Source of the DNA: Dyadobacter arcticus
GTDB taxonomy: Bacteria > Bacteroidota > Bacteroidia > Cytophagales > Spirosomataceae
NCBI RefSeq assembly: GCF_011762185.1
Contig: NZ_JAASQJ010000002.1
Span: 682,001 to 746,000 of the forward strand
DNA: 64,000 nt
Direction of reading: 5' to 3'
The position numbers and the translations under genes are program-made. Of the stretch, positions 44,803 through 53,112 are shown one piece after another (position 1 is the stretch's first letter; every line of letters begins with the position of its first letter). The notes beneath the pieces were generated by a model. The model was not told where the DNA came from. It worked only from the letters and a program-made list of their open reading frames with translations, and did not search any database.

Positions 44803-45986
44803 TAAAGCTTTTCGATAATAATAGCGGATGCTCCGCCGCCGCCATTGCAGATCGCGGCCAGGCCATATCTCCCATTCATTTTACCCAGAACAGATATCAA
44901 GGTTGTGATAATGCGGGCGCCGGATGCGCCTAATGGATGTCCCAGCGAAACAGCGCCGCCGAATACATTGACGCGATCAACATCCAGATTCAATTCCTTG
45001 ATATAGGCGAGCGCAACCACTGCAAAAGCCTCATTCACCTCAAAATAATCAATGTCATTGATAGACATTCCTGCGTTTTTCAGGACTTTCTGTGTCGCAA
45101 TGATAGGCGTAGTCGTAAACCAGGCTGGCTCCTGTTCCGCGTCGGCATAAGCGACAATTCTGGCGATTGGTTTTAATCCTGAGCCATTAATGGTGGTCAC
45201 GCCCGAAAGTACCAGTGCGGCCGCGCCATCATTAATGGTGGATGCATTGGCGGCAGTCACCGTCCCGTCTTTGGAAAACGCCGGTTTTAGGGAAGGGATT
45301 TTATCAAATTTGACGCGTTTAAACTCCTCATCTTCTGTAACCCAAGTGGATTCCCCGCCTTTGGGTGAAGGTATTTCAATGGAAACAATTTCATTGGAAA
45401 ATAAGCCATCAGTTGTGGAAGCAGCGCTCCGTTGGTAGGAAAGAATTGCAAATGCATCCTGCTCTTCGCGTGAAATCGAATATTTGGATGCGGTCTGATC
45501 CCCACATATTCCCATGGCTATCTGATCATAAACATCAGTCAACCCATCTTTAACCAGACCATCAACGATTTCGCCATTTCCATAACCATATCCATTTCTC
45601 GCTTTGGGAAGATAATAAGGGATTTGGGACATACATTCCATCCCACCTGCCACTACCAATTCAGCATCTCCCAATTGTATCGACTGGGCCCCGAAAACCA
45701 CCGCCTTCATGCCCGAAGCACATACCTTGTTCACGGTAGTACAAATGACATGCGCTGGTAAGCCGGCATAAATCGCAGCCTGACGCGCCGGTGCCTGCCC
45801 CAGATTGGCTGAGACAACATTACCCATCAACACTTCCTCAATCGATTCGGGCGCAACATTTGCTTTCGCTAAAGCACCCTGAATGGCTTTTGCACCCAAG
45901 CGCGCGGCATGGACTGACGACAAACATCCCCCGAAACTTCCGATTGGCGTGCGGGCTGCGGATAATATAAAAACTTCGTCCCTCAT
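44799..45986 (-). CDS. acetyl-CoA C-acetyltransferase (thiolase)
   Basis: The 395-residue type II thiolase has the acyl-carrying Cys89 in TVNKVCASGMKAV, the NEAFAVV motif, GHPLGASGAR and the second active Cys in AICNGGGGAS. It condenses or cleaves acetoacetyl-CoA. It starts in 4-nt overlap with the small membrane protein, which follows an MFS transporter by 19 nt, forming one operon. This suggests that the imported compound is metabolised through CoA thioesters. The exact chain length is unknown. Confidence 0.93.
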   Translation of the reverse strand: MRDEVFILSAARTPIGSFGGCLSSVHAARLGAKAIQGALAKANVAPESIEEVLMGNVVSANLGQAPARQAAIYAGLPAHVICTTVNKVCASGMKAVVFGAQSIQLGDAELVVAGGMECMSQIPYYLPKARNGYGYGNGEIVDGLVKDGLTDVYDQIAMGICGDQTASKYSISREEQDAFAILSYQRSAASTTDGLFSNEIVSIEIPSPKGGESTWVTEDEEFKRVKFDKIPSLKPAFSKDGTVTAANASTINDGAAALVLSGVTTINGSGLKPIARIVAYADAEQEPAWFTTTPIIATQKVLKNAGMSINDIDYFEVNEAFAVVALAYIKELNLDVDRVNVFGGAVSLGHPLGASGARIITTLISVLGKMNGRYGLAAICNGGGGASAIIIEKLY

Positions 45987-46222
45987 GATTCCGGCAATTT
46001 ATCGTACTCCCCTTTCCATGCGTAGAAACCAAAAATGACTAATCCCGCACAAATTGGGATGAAGATCAGGATAATGATCGACCATTGTAAAGTGGTGTTG
46101 GTACGGGCAATCCCCTCCGCTGCAACAGCGATTTTATCACTTGCCTGCATAAATAAAAACAGAATGATCACTGGCCCCAGCAACATCCAGACAATACCAA
46201 GAAATTTCTTTATAGCATTCAT
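45983..46222 (-). CDS. small two-span membrane protein in the MFS/thiolase operon
   Basis: About 79 residues, starting MNAIKKFLGIVWMLLGPVII, with two helices (about 8-28 and 47-68) and a basic end YAWKGEYDKLPES. An ATG two codons upstream (46228) is equally possible. Similar short proteins accompany MHS-type transporters in Bacteroidota, and I infer an accessory role for the transporter. It overlaps the thiolase start by 4 nt. Confidence 0.65.
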   Translation of the reverse strand: MNAIKKFLGIVWMLLGPVIILFLFMQASDKIAVAAEGIARTNTTLQWSIIILIFIPICAGLVIFGFYAWKGEYDKLPES

Positions 46223-46241
46223 TATCAATGTTTTATACTTG

Positions 46242-47774
46242 TTAGTCCATCACGGTTTTGTCAATCCGGTTATCAATGTAAATAGCCCCGATAATGAACG
46301 AAAGGGTTGCTATCCCGATCGGGTACCAAAGCCCCGAAAGCGGGGTTGATCCGCTGAAAGAAGCCACTAACGTTGCAATAAATGGCACCAGCCCACCAAA
46401 AACGCCATTTCCAATGTGGTAAGGCAGTGACATGGAGGTATACCGGATCTGAGTTGGAAAAAGCTCTACCAAAAACGCTGCGATAGGCCCGTAAACCATA
46501 GTTACCAGCAAAACCTGGAAGAAAACCAGCAGAATTACCGTAATGTACGTTTGCCCGGAAAGTGTGACGTCCTTAATCACCGTTTGTGGCTCGGGAACAG
46601 GCGCCAGTATATCATCGGGCAGAATGACAACATTCGATTCTCTGAAAGTTATTCCATTATCCAGTGTTTTTACAACGGTCGTTGTAATGAGTGAATCCAG
46701 CTTATCTTTTACCAATCCCCGTTCCACAACAGGCTCCGAAGTGCTTTTCAATGCTGTTTTCTGCATTTCCTTTACATTGGTCGCGTCCAGAAAATACTGG
46801 TAGATTGGTCGGTAGCAAAGCACGCCGAGCAGCATACCCGTGAGCATAATCCATTTGCGCCCCACCTTATCGCTCCATGAACCAAAAACGACAAAAAACG
46901 GCGTTGCAAATAGGATCGCCCAGAGTAAAATGTAGCGGGATTCATTAAAATCCAGCTTGCACGTATTTTCAAGAAAAGACTGCGCATAAAACTGCCCGGT
47001 GTACCAGATAACCCCCTGCCCCATCGTCGCCCCGAATAATGCCAGCAATACCATTTTAAAATTCGCCCGTTTCTGAAAGCTTTCTTTCAACGGATTAGCA
47101 GACACTTTTCCCTCGGCTTTCAACTTCGTAAAAACAGGCGATTCATGCATTTTCATCCGGATGTAGATCGAAACAACCACGAGCAGGATTGATACCAGAA
47201 AAGGGATTCGCCAGCCCCAGGACGCGAAATCCTCTGCACCTAACAGATTCTTTGTCAATACAATAACCCCAAGCGACAAGAATAGTCCCAATGTGGCGGT
47301 GGTTTGTATCCAGCTTGTAAAAAACCCGCGTCTCCCAACAGGGGCGTGTTCGGCGACATAGGTAGCCGCCCCACCATATTCCCCTCCCAAAGCCAGTCCC
47401 TGAATCAGCCTCAATATCAAAACCAGGATTGGGGCGGCATATCCAATGCTGGAATAGGACGGGATCAGACCAATTAGGAATGTTGACCCACCCATTAAAA
47501 CCAAGGTCAGTAAAAAAGTGTATTTACGACCGATGAGGTCACCCAGCCTTCCGAAGACCAATGCGCCGAACGGACGAACAATAAAGCCGGCAGCGAAAAT
47601 GGCAAGAGTGTTGATCAGCGCAGAAGCACCAGCATCACTGGGAAACAATTGTTGTCCGATAATGACCGCCAGACTGCCGAAAATATAGAAATCATACCAT
47701 TCAATTAAAGTACCGAGGGAGGAAGCAGCAATTACCTGTGTAATGTTTTGGGTAACATTCTTATCGGCAGTCAT
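46242..47774 (-). CDS. MFS transporter, MHS (proline/betaine/citrate-type) family
   Basis: From ATG 47774 (MTADKNVTQNITQVI) the 510-residue protein begins with the MHS signature SLGTLIEWYDFYIFGSLAVI and the loop GRLGDLIGRKYTF. Twelve helices fit the rest. About 80 residues between helices (roughly 325-405: TALKSTSEPVVERGLVKDKL onward, rich in Val/Thr/Pro) form an unusually long extramembrane insert. MHS carriers are proton symporters for organic acids or osmolytes. It leads an operon with a small membrane protein and a thiolase. Confidence 0.9.
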   Translation of the reverse strand: MTADKNVTQNITQVIAASSLGTLIEWYDFYIFGSLAVIIGQQLFPSDAGASALINTLAIFAAGFIVRPFGALVFGRLGDLIGRKYTFLLTLVLMGGSTFLIGLIPSYSSIGYAAPILVLILRLIQGLALGGEYGGAATYVAEHAPVGRRGFFTSWIQTTATLGLFLSLGVIVLTKNLLGAEDFASWGWRIPFLVSILLVVVSIYIRMKMHESPVFTKLKAEGKVSANPLKESFQKRANFKMVLLALFGATMGQGVIWYTGQFYAQSFLENTCKLDFNESRYILLWAILFATPFFVVFGSWSDKVGRKWIMLTGMLLGVLCYRPIYQYFLDATNVKEMQKTALKSTSEPVVERGLVKDKLDSLITTTVVKTLDNGITFRESNVVILPDDILAPVPEPQTVIKDVTLSGQTYITVILLVFFQVLLVTMVYGPIAAFLVELFPTQIRYTSMSLPYHIGNGVFGGLVPFIATLVASFSGSTPLSGLWYPIGIATLSFIIGAIYIDNRIDKTVMD

Positions 47775-47855
47775 TAGTTTAGGAAAAGATGAGAATAACA
47801 CAATTTAGCTGAATAAGTCCGAGGAATCATTTCATTACTCATTTTTAGCAAAAAC

Positions 47856-47887
47856 AAAGCCCTCAGGAGAGGTTTCCTGAGGGCTTT
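47856..47887. terminator. strong bidirectional hairpin terminator
   Basis: A 13-bp perfect stem, aaagccctcagga/tcctgagggcttt, with a 6-nt loop and T-rich ends on both strands. It lies directly after the acidic-protein stop and upstream of the MFS start, so it ends the acidic-protein transcript. Confidence 0.85.
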
Positions 47888-47909
47888 TATACAACATTTG
47901 AACAATGTT

Positions 47910-48194
47910 CTATAAATCGTCGTCTTCGTCATCGTCTGCATTAAGGATATCGTCTGGATCTTCGATGACAATTTTGCTGTCGTCAATATCATCATCAAAT
48001 TCGTCGACAACAACATCCTCATCCTCTGTCAAATCCACATCCTCATCGTCTTCTTCGTCGTCTCCAAGTAAATCCGGGTCTTGGGCAACAGCACGTGTTT
48101 GCTGCGTGCTCTCCGGAAGGTCCGGAAAAACAGGCGGTTCTATGATCGGCTTGCTAGTGTCCGCAATAGCCGGTTCTCCTCTTTCGCGTATCAT
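47910..48194 (-). CDS. small highly acidic protein
   Basis: The 94-residue product is Asp/Glu-dominated from residue 40 on (DPDLLGDDEEDDEDVDLTED, ending ADDDEDDDL), after a Pro-rich N-terminus. Such a sequence is likely disordered and may bind basic proteins, nucleoid proteins or divalent cations; no specific role can be given. A strong terminator right after the stop supports expression as a single gene. The antisense Ser-rich frame is a shadow of the GAY codons. Confidence 0.65.
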   Translation of the reverse strand: MIRERGEPAIADTSKPIIEPPVFPDLPESTQQTRAVAQDPDLLGDDEEDDEDVDLTEDEDVVVDEFDDDIDDSKIVIEDPDDILNADDDEDDDL

Positions 48195-48428
48195 GATAGT
48201 TGTAGTTATAAGGTTTCAATGATTCAATTTCCGGGTATAAATAATCATTCCAACGCCCGGACAACGGTATTAAGTTATTTGGAAAATAATTTTACTCAAA
48301 AATATTCATTTGGTAAAATCTAAAATCCTAATGAAATTGCTATCCGGCCGCGTTTACGACCACACCATATATTAAGGAATGCACTTTCGTTGATTTATTG
48401 GTTTTTTCACCCTAATCCCTTTCATAAA

Positions 48429-49163
48429 ATGTTCAAAAAACTTACGCTCTGGTGCCTGATTGCCGGGGTTATAGGTTACCACGCTTTATGTGCTGCCGCT
48501 CCTGACTCTACACTTGTCATCAAAAGAACGACCGACTTTAAGGTCAATGGCGAAGGTACCGCGGCCAACTGGGCAACGGCGCAATGGTTAGACCTCACCG
48601 TTCAAAAAGGCCCGAAGCAACCCGCTCCCGGGAAGCAATTTGCGACAAAAGTAAAGATCATGTACTCCGACAAAGGGATTTATTTTCTTTTCGACTGCGC
48701 CGATCAAAAACTGACTGCCACAATCATGGAGGATTATGGTGCATTGTTCAAGGAGGATGTAGTAGAAGTTTTTCTCTGGCCGGACACCTCATTTCCTATC
48801 TACCTTGAATACGAAGTTTCCCCCCTCAACTACGAATTGCCTATCCTCGTCCCCAATATGAATGGGAAAGCACAAGGCTGGAAACCATGGCATTATGATG
48901 ACAAGAACCGTGTCCAGCATGCCACCAGTGTCCAGGGCGGGCAGAAGAAAAGCATGGCCTCGGTAGAGGGTTGGAAAGCTGAATTTTTCATTCCTTATAT
49001 CCTGATGAACCCCATCGTTCCTGCCATTCCGAAGTCGGGTACCAAGTGGCGAGGCAATTTTTACCGCATTGATTATGATTCAGAAACAGCTTATTATTCC
49101 TGGCAAAAAACAGGCGGCAGCTTTCACGAATTCCGCAAATTCGGCACATTGATCTTTGAATAA
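48429..49163 (+). CDS. secreted CBM9-like (carbohydrate-binding) protein
   Basis: From ATG 48429 the signal peptide is MFKKLTLWCLIAGVIGYHAL, cut near CAAAPD. The beta-sandwich matches the CBM family 9-like domain: FKVNGEGTAANWATAQWLDL, TKVKIMYSDKGIYFLFDCAD, FKEDVVEVFLWPD, WKAEFFIPYILM, WRGNFYRIDY. The usual length is about 220-250. It is probably a surface or periplasmic glycan-binding protein. The lactonase gene follows 24 nt downstream, so the pair is likely one operon. Confidence 0.83.
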   Translation: MFKKLTLWCLIAGVIGYHALCAAAPDSTLVIKRTTDFKVNGEGTAANWATAQWLDLTVQKGPKQPAPGKQFATKVKIMYSDKGIYFLFDCADQKLTATIMEDYGALFKEDVVEVFLWPDTSFPIYLEYEVSPLNYELPILVPNMNGKAQGWKPWHYDDKNRVQHATSVQGGQKKSMASVEGWKAEFFIPYILMNPIVPAIPKSGTKWRGNFYRIDYDSETAYYSWQKTGGSFHEFRKFGTLIFE

Positions 49164-49187
49164 CCATCTTTAAACATTTCCTGAACC

Positions 49188-50291
49188 ATGCGATTAACCA
49201 TTCTTACATTCATTTGTTTCCTTTCTGCAATCATGGCATTTGCACAAAAATCAACAAAAGAGATTCTTTACGTAGGCACTTACACCCAAAAGGGTGAGGG
49301 CATATATGTGTACGAATTGGACCGCAAAGATTATTCTGTGAAAGAAATACAGGTTTTGACGAGCAAAACCAGCCCATCATTTCTCGAATTTCATCCCAAT
49401 AAAAAGTTTCTGTACGCGGCTAATGAAGGCAACAATACCGTCACATCCTTTGCAATTGACCCTGCTACCGGGACTCTCAAAAGCCTGAATGCGCAACCCT
49501 CCCTAGGCAGAGGGCCCTGCCACGTCAGCATTGATCCGAAAGGCCGGTTTTTGTATGTTTCCAATTACGGCAGCGGACAATTGGGGGTGTATCTGCTTAA
49601 TACCGACGGCACGATTGGCGCAGCAGCAGATAGCATTCAGGATAAGGGCTTAGCCAGCCAAAAGCCTCATATGCACTCCATTACCCCTTCCGCGGACGGT
49701 AAATTTATTTACGCTTCCGACTTGGGCATTGACAAGATCATGGTGTATGCAGTTGATCCCAAAACCGGGAAATTGACGCCTGGTGCGGTGCCTTATGCAG
49801 AAGTTCAAGCAGGTGACGGCCCTCGCCATTTCGCAATTCATCCCAATGGAAATTTTGCTTATTCCGCCTGTGAGCTTACATCAGTTGTCAATTCCTTTCA
49901 GATTGTAAAAAATACGGGTGCGTTGGTGCCATTGGAGCGGGTGACGATGCTGCCAGAGGATTTTACGGGTAAAAGTTTCGCGGCCGATATCCATTTTTCC
50001 CCGGATGGCAAATTCCTTTATGCTTCCAACAGAGGTCACGAAAGTCTGGCAATTTATGCGGTAGATGCCAAAACAGGTAAGCTGACCGTCGCCGGACATG
50101 CCGATACGCGAGGCAAACATCCCCGTAATTTTCTGATTGATCAGAAAGGCCAATTTGCCATTGTGACCAATAAGGACAAGGACAATGTTGTATTCTTCTC
50201 TTTAGATAAGTCAAACGGACAACTGACTTATTCCGAAAAAGAGATCAGCATTCCCACCCCGGTTTGCGTGAAGCAACTTTTTCTGAACTGA
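49188..50291 (+). CDS. secreted lactonase, 7-bladed beta-propeller (Pgl/YkfB-like)
   Basis: The signal peptide covers about 1-19 (ending AFAQK). The propeller shows LYVGTYTQKGEGIYVYELD, PSFLEFHPNKKFLYAANEG, GRGPCHVSIDPKGRFLYVSN, HMHSITPSADGKFIYASDLG and GKHPRNFLIDQKGQFAIVTN, matching the 6-phosphogluconolactonase Pgl family. Because it is exported, the substrate is more likely a free sugar lactone than 6-phosphogluconolactone. Length 367 is normal. Confidence 0.9.
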   Translation: MRLTILTFICFLSAIMAFAQKSTKEILYVGTYTQKGEGIYVYELDRKDYSVKEIQVLTSKTSPSFLEFHPNKKFLYAANEGNNTVTSFAIDPATGTLKSLNAQPSLGRGPCHVSIDPKGRFLYVSNYGSGQLGVYLLNTDGTIGAAADSIQDKGLASQKPHMHSITPSADGKFIYASDLGIDKIMVYAVDPKTGKLTPGAVPYAEVQAGDGPRHFAIHPNGNFAYSACELTSVVNSFQIVKNTGALVPLERVTMLPEDFTGKSFAADIHFSPDGKFLYASNRGHESLAIYAVDAKTGKLTVAGHADTRGKHPRNFLIDQKGQFAIVTNKDKDNVVFFSLDKSNGQLTYSEKEISIPTPVCVKQLFLN

Positions 50292-50392
50292 TGACCAAAA
50301 CGTTAAAATCTCGACGTATATCGACATCGTTAGTACACCAGGAGCGGCCTTAATTGTCGGAAAAGGATACCGCCGCTTTCATCTGGTGAGAC

Positions 50393-50433
50393 ATAGTTTG
50401 ACAGAATTAAAAAGGGTTTAGAACCAACTATGA
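50393..50433. promoter_or_regulatory. inverted repeat upstream of the exported PLP-enzyme operon
   Basis: catagtt (50393-50399) and aactatg (50427-50433) are 7-bp perfect complements, 27 nt apart, in the 286-bp gap before the operon. The gap also holds AT-rich DNA and must carry the promoter. This is weak evidence for an operator. Confidence 0.2.
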
Positions 50434-50577
50434 CCAAACTTTATTTTTTAATTTGCTATAAACAAAAAAATTAATCTTACAAACAGAGTATTCATGCATA
50501 TTTTCTGCATCCTTACTTCACGAGTTGCTCAATTTCTTTAAATGCCTTAATCTCATTATTTCAGCCCCTTGACTATT

Positions 50578-51798
50578 ATGATAAACCGCCGAGATTTAAT
50601 CAAACACCTGTCTGCTTTTCCGCTCTTAGGTGGATTTTTAGGACAAAGCAGCCTGACCACGACCGCATTCGTTGCAAAAGGAGCCGCAAGAAACCTGGCC
50701 AAAGAACTTGGCATCCGAACTTTTATTAATGCTGCGGGTACCTACACGGCCATGACCGGCTCATTGATGCAGGAAGAAGTAATGGAAACCATCCAGGGCG
50801 CTGCCAAGGAATTCATGATGCTCGACGAAGTTCAGACGAAAGTGGGCGAAAAGATTGCCGCCATTACACATGCCGAGGCTGCCGTGGTAACAGCAGGCTG
50901 TTTCTCGGCATTGACGTTAGGATTGGCAGGAGTTTTGACCGGAATGGATCAGAAAAAGGTTGAAGCCCTGCCACTTTTGGAAGGAACTGGAATGAAATCA
51001 GAAGTGATCATCCAGAAAGGCCATAACATCGGCTATTCACATGCATTGACCAATACAGGCTGTAAAATCGTGGTCGTTGAAACCGCGGAAGAATTGCAAA
51101 AAGCGATTAATGAAAAAACTGCATTAATGTGGTTCCTGCATATACAATCGGACAAAGGACAGATCAACCATCAGCAGTGGCTGGATATCGCCAAGAAAAA
51201 TGGCATCCCTACAATGATTGATATGGCAGCCGATGTGCCGCCGGTTGAAAACCTTTGGAAATTCAATGATATGGGCTTTGACCTGGTGTGTGTGTCTGGT
51301 GGAAAAGCCATGCGAGGTCCTCAGAGTGCGGGTATTTTGATGGGGAAAAAACAACTGATCGACGCAGCAAGACTAAGCATGCCCCCTCGCGGATCGACCA
51401 TTGGACGCGGAATGAAAGTGAATAAAGAGGAAATTCTGGGCATGTATGTCGCGATCGACAATTTTGTGAAAATGGATCACAAGAAGGAGTGGAAAGTGTG
51501 GGAAGACCGCGTTGCGCACATTGGTAATGCGGCCAAAAGTGTGGCTGGCGTAACCACAGAAGTAACTGTTCCTGAACTTGGAAACCATACCCCTACCTTG
51601 AAAATATCCTGGGATCCCGCAAAAATAAGTTTGGCAGTAAAACTATTGCAGGAAAACCTGCGCAAAGGCGATCCGTCGATCGAAATTATGCCTGCGGAAA
51701 ATAATTCGCTGACGATTACGACATGGATGCTGAAACCGGGTGAAGAAAAGATTGTAGCAAGCAGACTCAAAGAAGAATTATCAAAAGCTACTGTTTAA
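50578..51798 (+). CDS. Tat-exported SelA-like PLP enzyme (D-glucosaminate ammonia-lyase-like)
   Basis: The ATG at 50578 starts MINRRDLIKHLSAFPLLGGF, a twin-arginine signal (NRRDLIK); the TTG at 50569 would add three residues. The fold-type I enzyme (406 residues) has the PLP lysine K243 in VSGGKAMRGPQS, D in MIDMAADVPP, and the family start IRTFINAAGTYTAMTG. It belongs to the SelA/DgaE-like group, which performs ammonia elimination or racemisation on amino-sugar or amino-acid substrates. Tat export fits a protein that folds with its cofactor. A COG3964-type amidohydrolase follows by 29 nt, a known gene pairing. Confidence 0.82.
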   Translation: MINRRDLIKHLSAFPLLGGFLGQSSLTTTAFVAKGAARNLAKELGIRTFINAAGTYTAMTGSLMQEEVMETIQGAAKEFMMLDEVQTKVGEKIAAITHAEAAVVTAGCFSALTLGLAGVLTGMDQKKVEALPLLEGTGMKSEVIIQKGHNIGYSHALTNTGCKIVVVETAEELQKAINEKTALMWFLHIQSDKGQINHQQWLDIAKKNGIPTMIDMAADVPPVENLWKFNDMGFDLVCVSGGKAMRGPQSAGILMGKKQLIDAARLSMPPRGSTIGRGMKVNKEEILGMYVAIDNFVKMDHKKEWKVWEDRVAHIGNAAKSVAGVTTEVTVPELGNHTPTLKISWDPAKISLAVKLLQENLRKGDPSIEIMPAENNSLTITTWMLKPGEEKIVASRLKEELSKATV

Positions 51799-51827
51799 AT
51801 AATCCCTTAGCCAGCTATTTCCAACAA

Positions 51828-53078
51828 ATGAAATATAAATCCCTTCTCCTTTCATTTCTGTTGGTCGCGCAAAGTTTCGTTTGCAATGCGCAGACTTACA
51901 GTATTTTGATCAAAGGCGGAACCGTAATTGATCCTAAAAACAACCTCAACCAGGTCATGGATGTGGGGATATTTGAAGGGAAGATTAAGAAAGTCGCGAA
52001 GGATATTGATCCCAAAGAAGCACGTCAGGTGGTGGACGCGAAAGGTATGTACGTCACACCCGGCCTCATTGATATCCACGGACACGTGTTTTTTGGTACC
52101 GAGGTCAATCATTATCTCAGCAATAGTTTTACGGCATTACCTCCCGACGGCTTCACGTTCCGCGTTGGCGTAACTACGATTGTTGACGCTGGTGGTGCGG
52201 GGTGGTCAAATTTTGATGTTTTCAAAAACAATGTGATTTTCCATTCCAAAACGCGGGTGCTGTCTTTTATGAACATTGTCGGTAAAGGCATGAGCGGCGG
52301 CAAAATGGAACAGGATACCAGTGATATGGATCCGGGATTGGCCGCCGCAGTCGCATTGAAAAACAGTAACGACGTGGTCGGCTTCAAGGTAGCGCACTTT
52401 ATGGGGCATGATTGGAAACCTGTTGATAATGCAGTGAAAGCCGGCAAGCTGGCCAATATGCCTGTTATGGTGGATTTTGGGGGAAGCATGCCGCCACTTC
52501 CGCTGGAAGATCTATTCCTGAAGCATCTTCGTGCCGGAGATATTTTCACACATGCCTATACTTTGCTTGAAGGCAATGTCCGAGAGACCATCGTGGACGA
52601 GGCAACCGGCAAAGTGAAACCCTTCACACTCGAAGCACGCAAAAAAGGGATTGTTTTCGACGTGGGTTACGGGGGCGCGAGCTTCAATTACTCACAGGCT
52701 ATCCCCGCTCTAAAAGCAGGTTTCTATCCCAATACGATCAGTACTGACTTGCATACGGGAAGTATGAATGGCTCGATGAAGGATATGCTCAGCATTATGT
52801 CCAAATTTTACGTCATGGGCTGGGACCTGCCATCGATCATCAAAGCCAGCACCTGGGCACCTGCGCAGGTGATCAACAGAGAAAACCTGGGACACATTTC
52901 CGAGAATGCCATTGCAGATGTAGCCGTTTTTTCCATGCGAAAAGGAAACTTCGGATTTTATGACAAAACAGGTTACAAGATGGAAGGCAAAGAAAAACTC
53001 GAATGCGAACTGACGGTCATGGGAGGTAAAATTGTCTATGATTTGAATGGAATCACAAAGCCGATTTATTTGAAGTAA
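51828..53078 (+). CDS. secreted amidohydrolase/deacetylase (COG3964-type)
   Basis: A Sec signal peptide (about 1-22, ending CNAQ) precedes a TIM-barrel metallohydrolase. The metal ligands are H84 and H86 in DIHGHVFFG, K in VVGFKVAHFMGHDW, H in IFTHAYTLLEG and D in STDLHTGSMNG. It ends with the EKLECELTVMGGKIVYDLNG sandwich. COG3964 enzymes have been shown to cleave acetyl esters of alpha-hydroxy acids such as acetyl-(R)-mandelate rather than dihydroorotate, so the usual deacetylase label is only approximate. The product would feed the neighbouring PLP enzyme. Confidence 0.85.
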   Translation: MKYKSLLLSFLLVAQSFVCNAQTYSILIKGGTVIDPKNNLNQVMDVGIFEGKIKKVAKDIDPKEARQVVDAKGMYVTPGLIDIHGHVFFGTEVNHYLSNSFTALPPDGFTFRVGVTTIVDAGGAGWSNFDVFKNNVIFHSKTRVLSFMNIVGKGMSGGKMEQDTSDMDPGLAAAVALKNSNDVVGFKVAHFMGHDWKPVDNAVKAGKLANMPVMVDFGGSMPPLPLEDLFLKHLRAGDIFTHAYTLLEGNVRETIVDEATGKVKPFTLEARKKGIVFDVGYGGASFNYSQAIPALKAGFYPNTISTDLHTGSMNGSMKDMLSIMSKFYVMGWDLPSIIKASTWAPAQVINRENLGHISENAIADVAVFSMRKGNFGFYDKTGYKMEGKEKLECELTVMGGKIVYDLNGITKPIYLK

Positions 53079-53112
53079 GCTTTTAGCTAATAGCTATTAG
53101 CATCTAAACCCT

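Noticed and set aside
47905..48222. Ser-rich plus-strand frame opposite the acidic protein
   Set aside because: Poly-Ser arises from the complement of GAT/GAC/GAG codons; the minus frame has the terminator and the normal start.
51828..53078. Dihydroorotase for pyrimidine synthesis
   Set aside because: The signal peptide and the SelA-like neighbour fit COG3964 amidohydrolases, not cytoplasmic PyrC.
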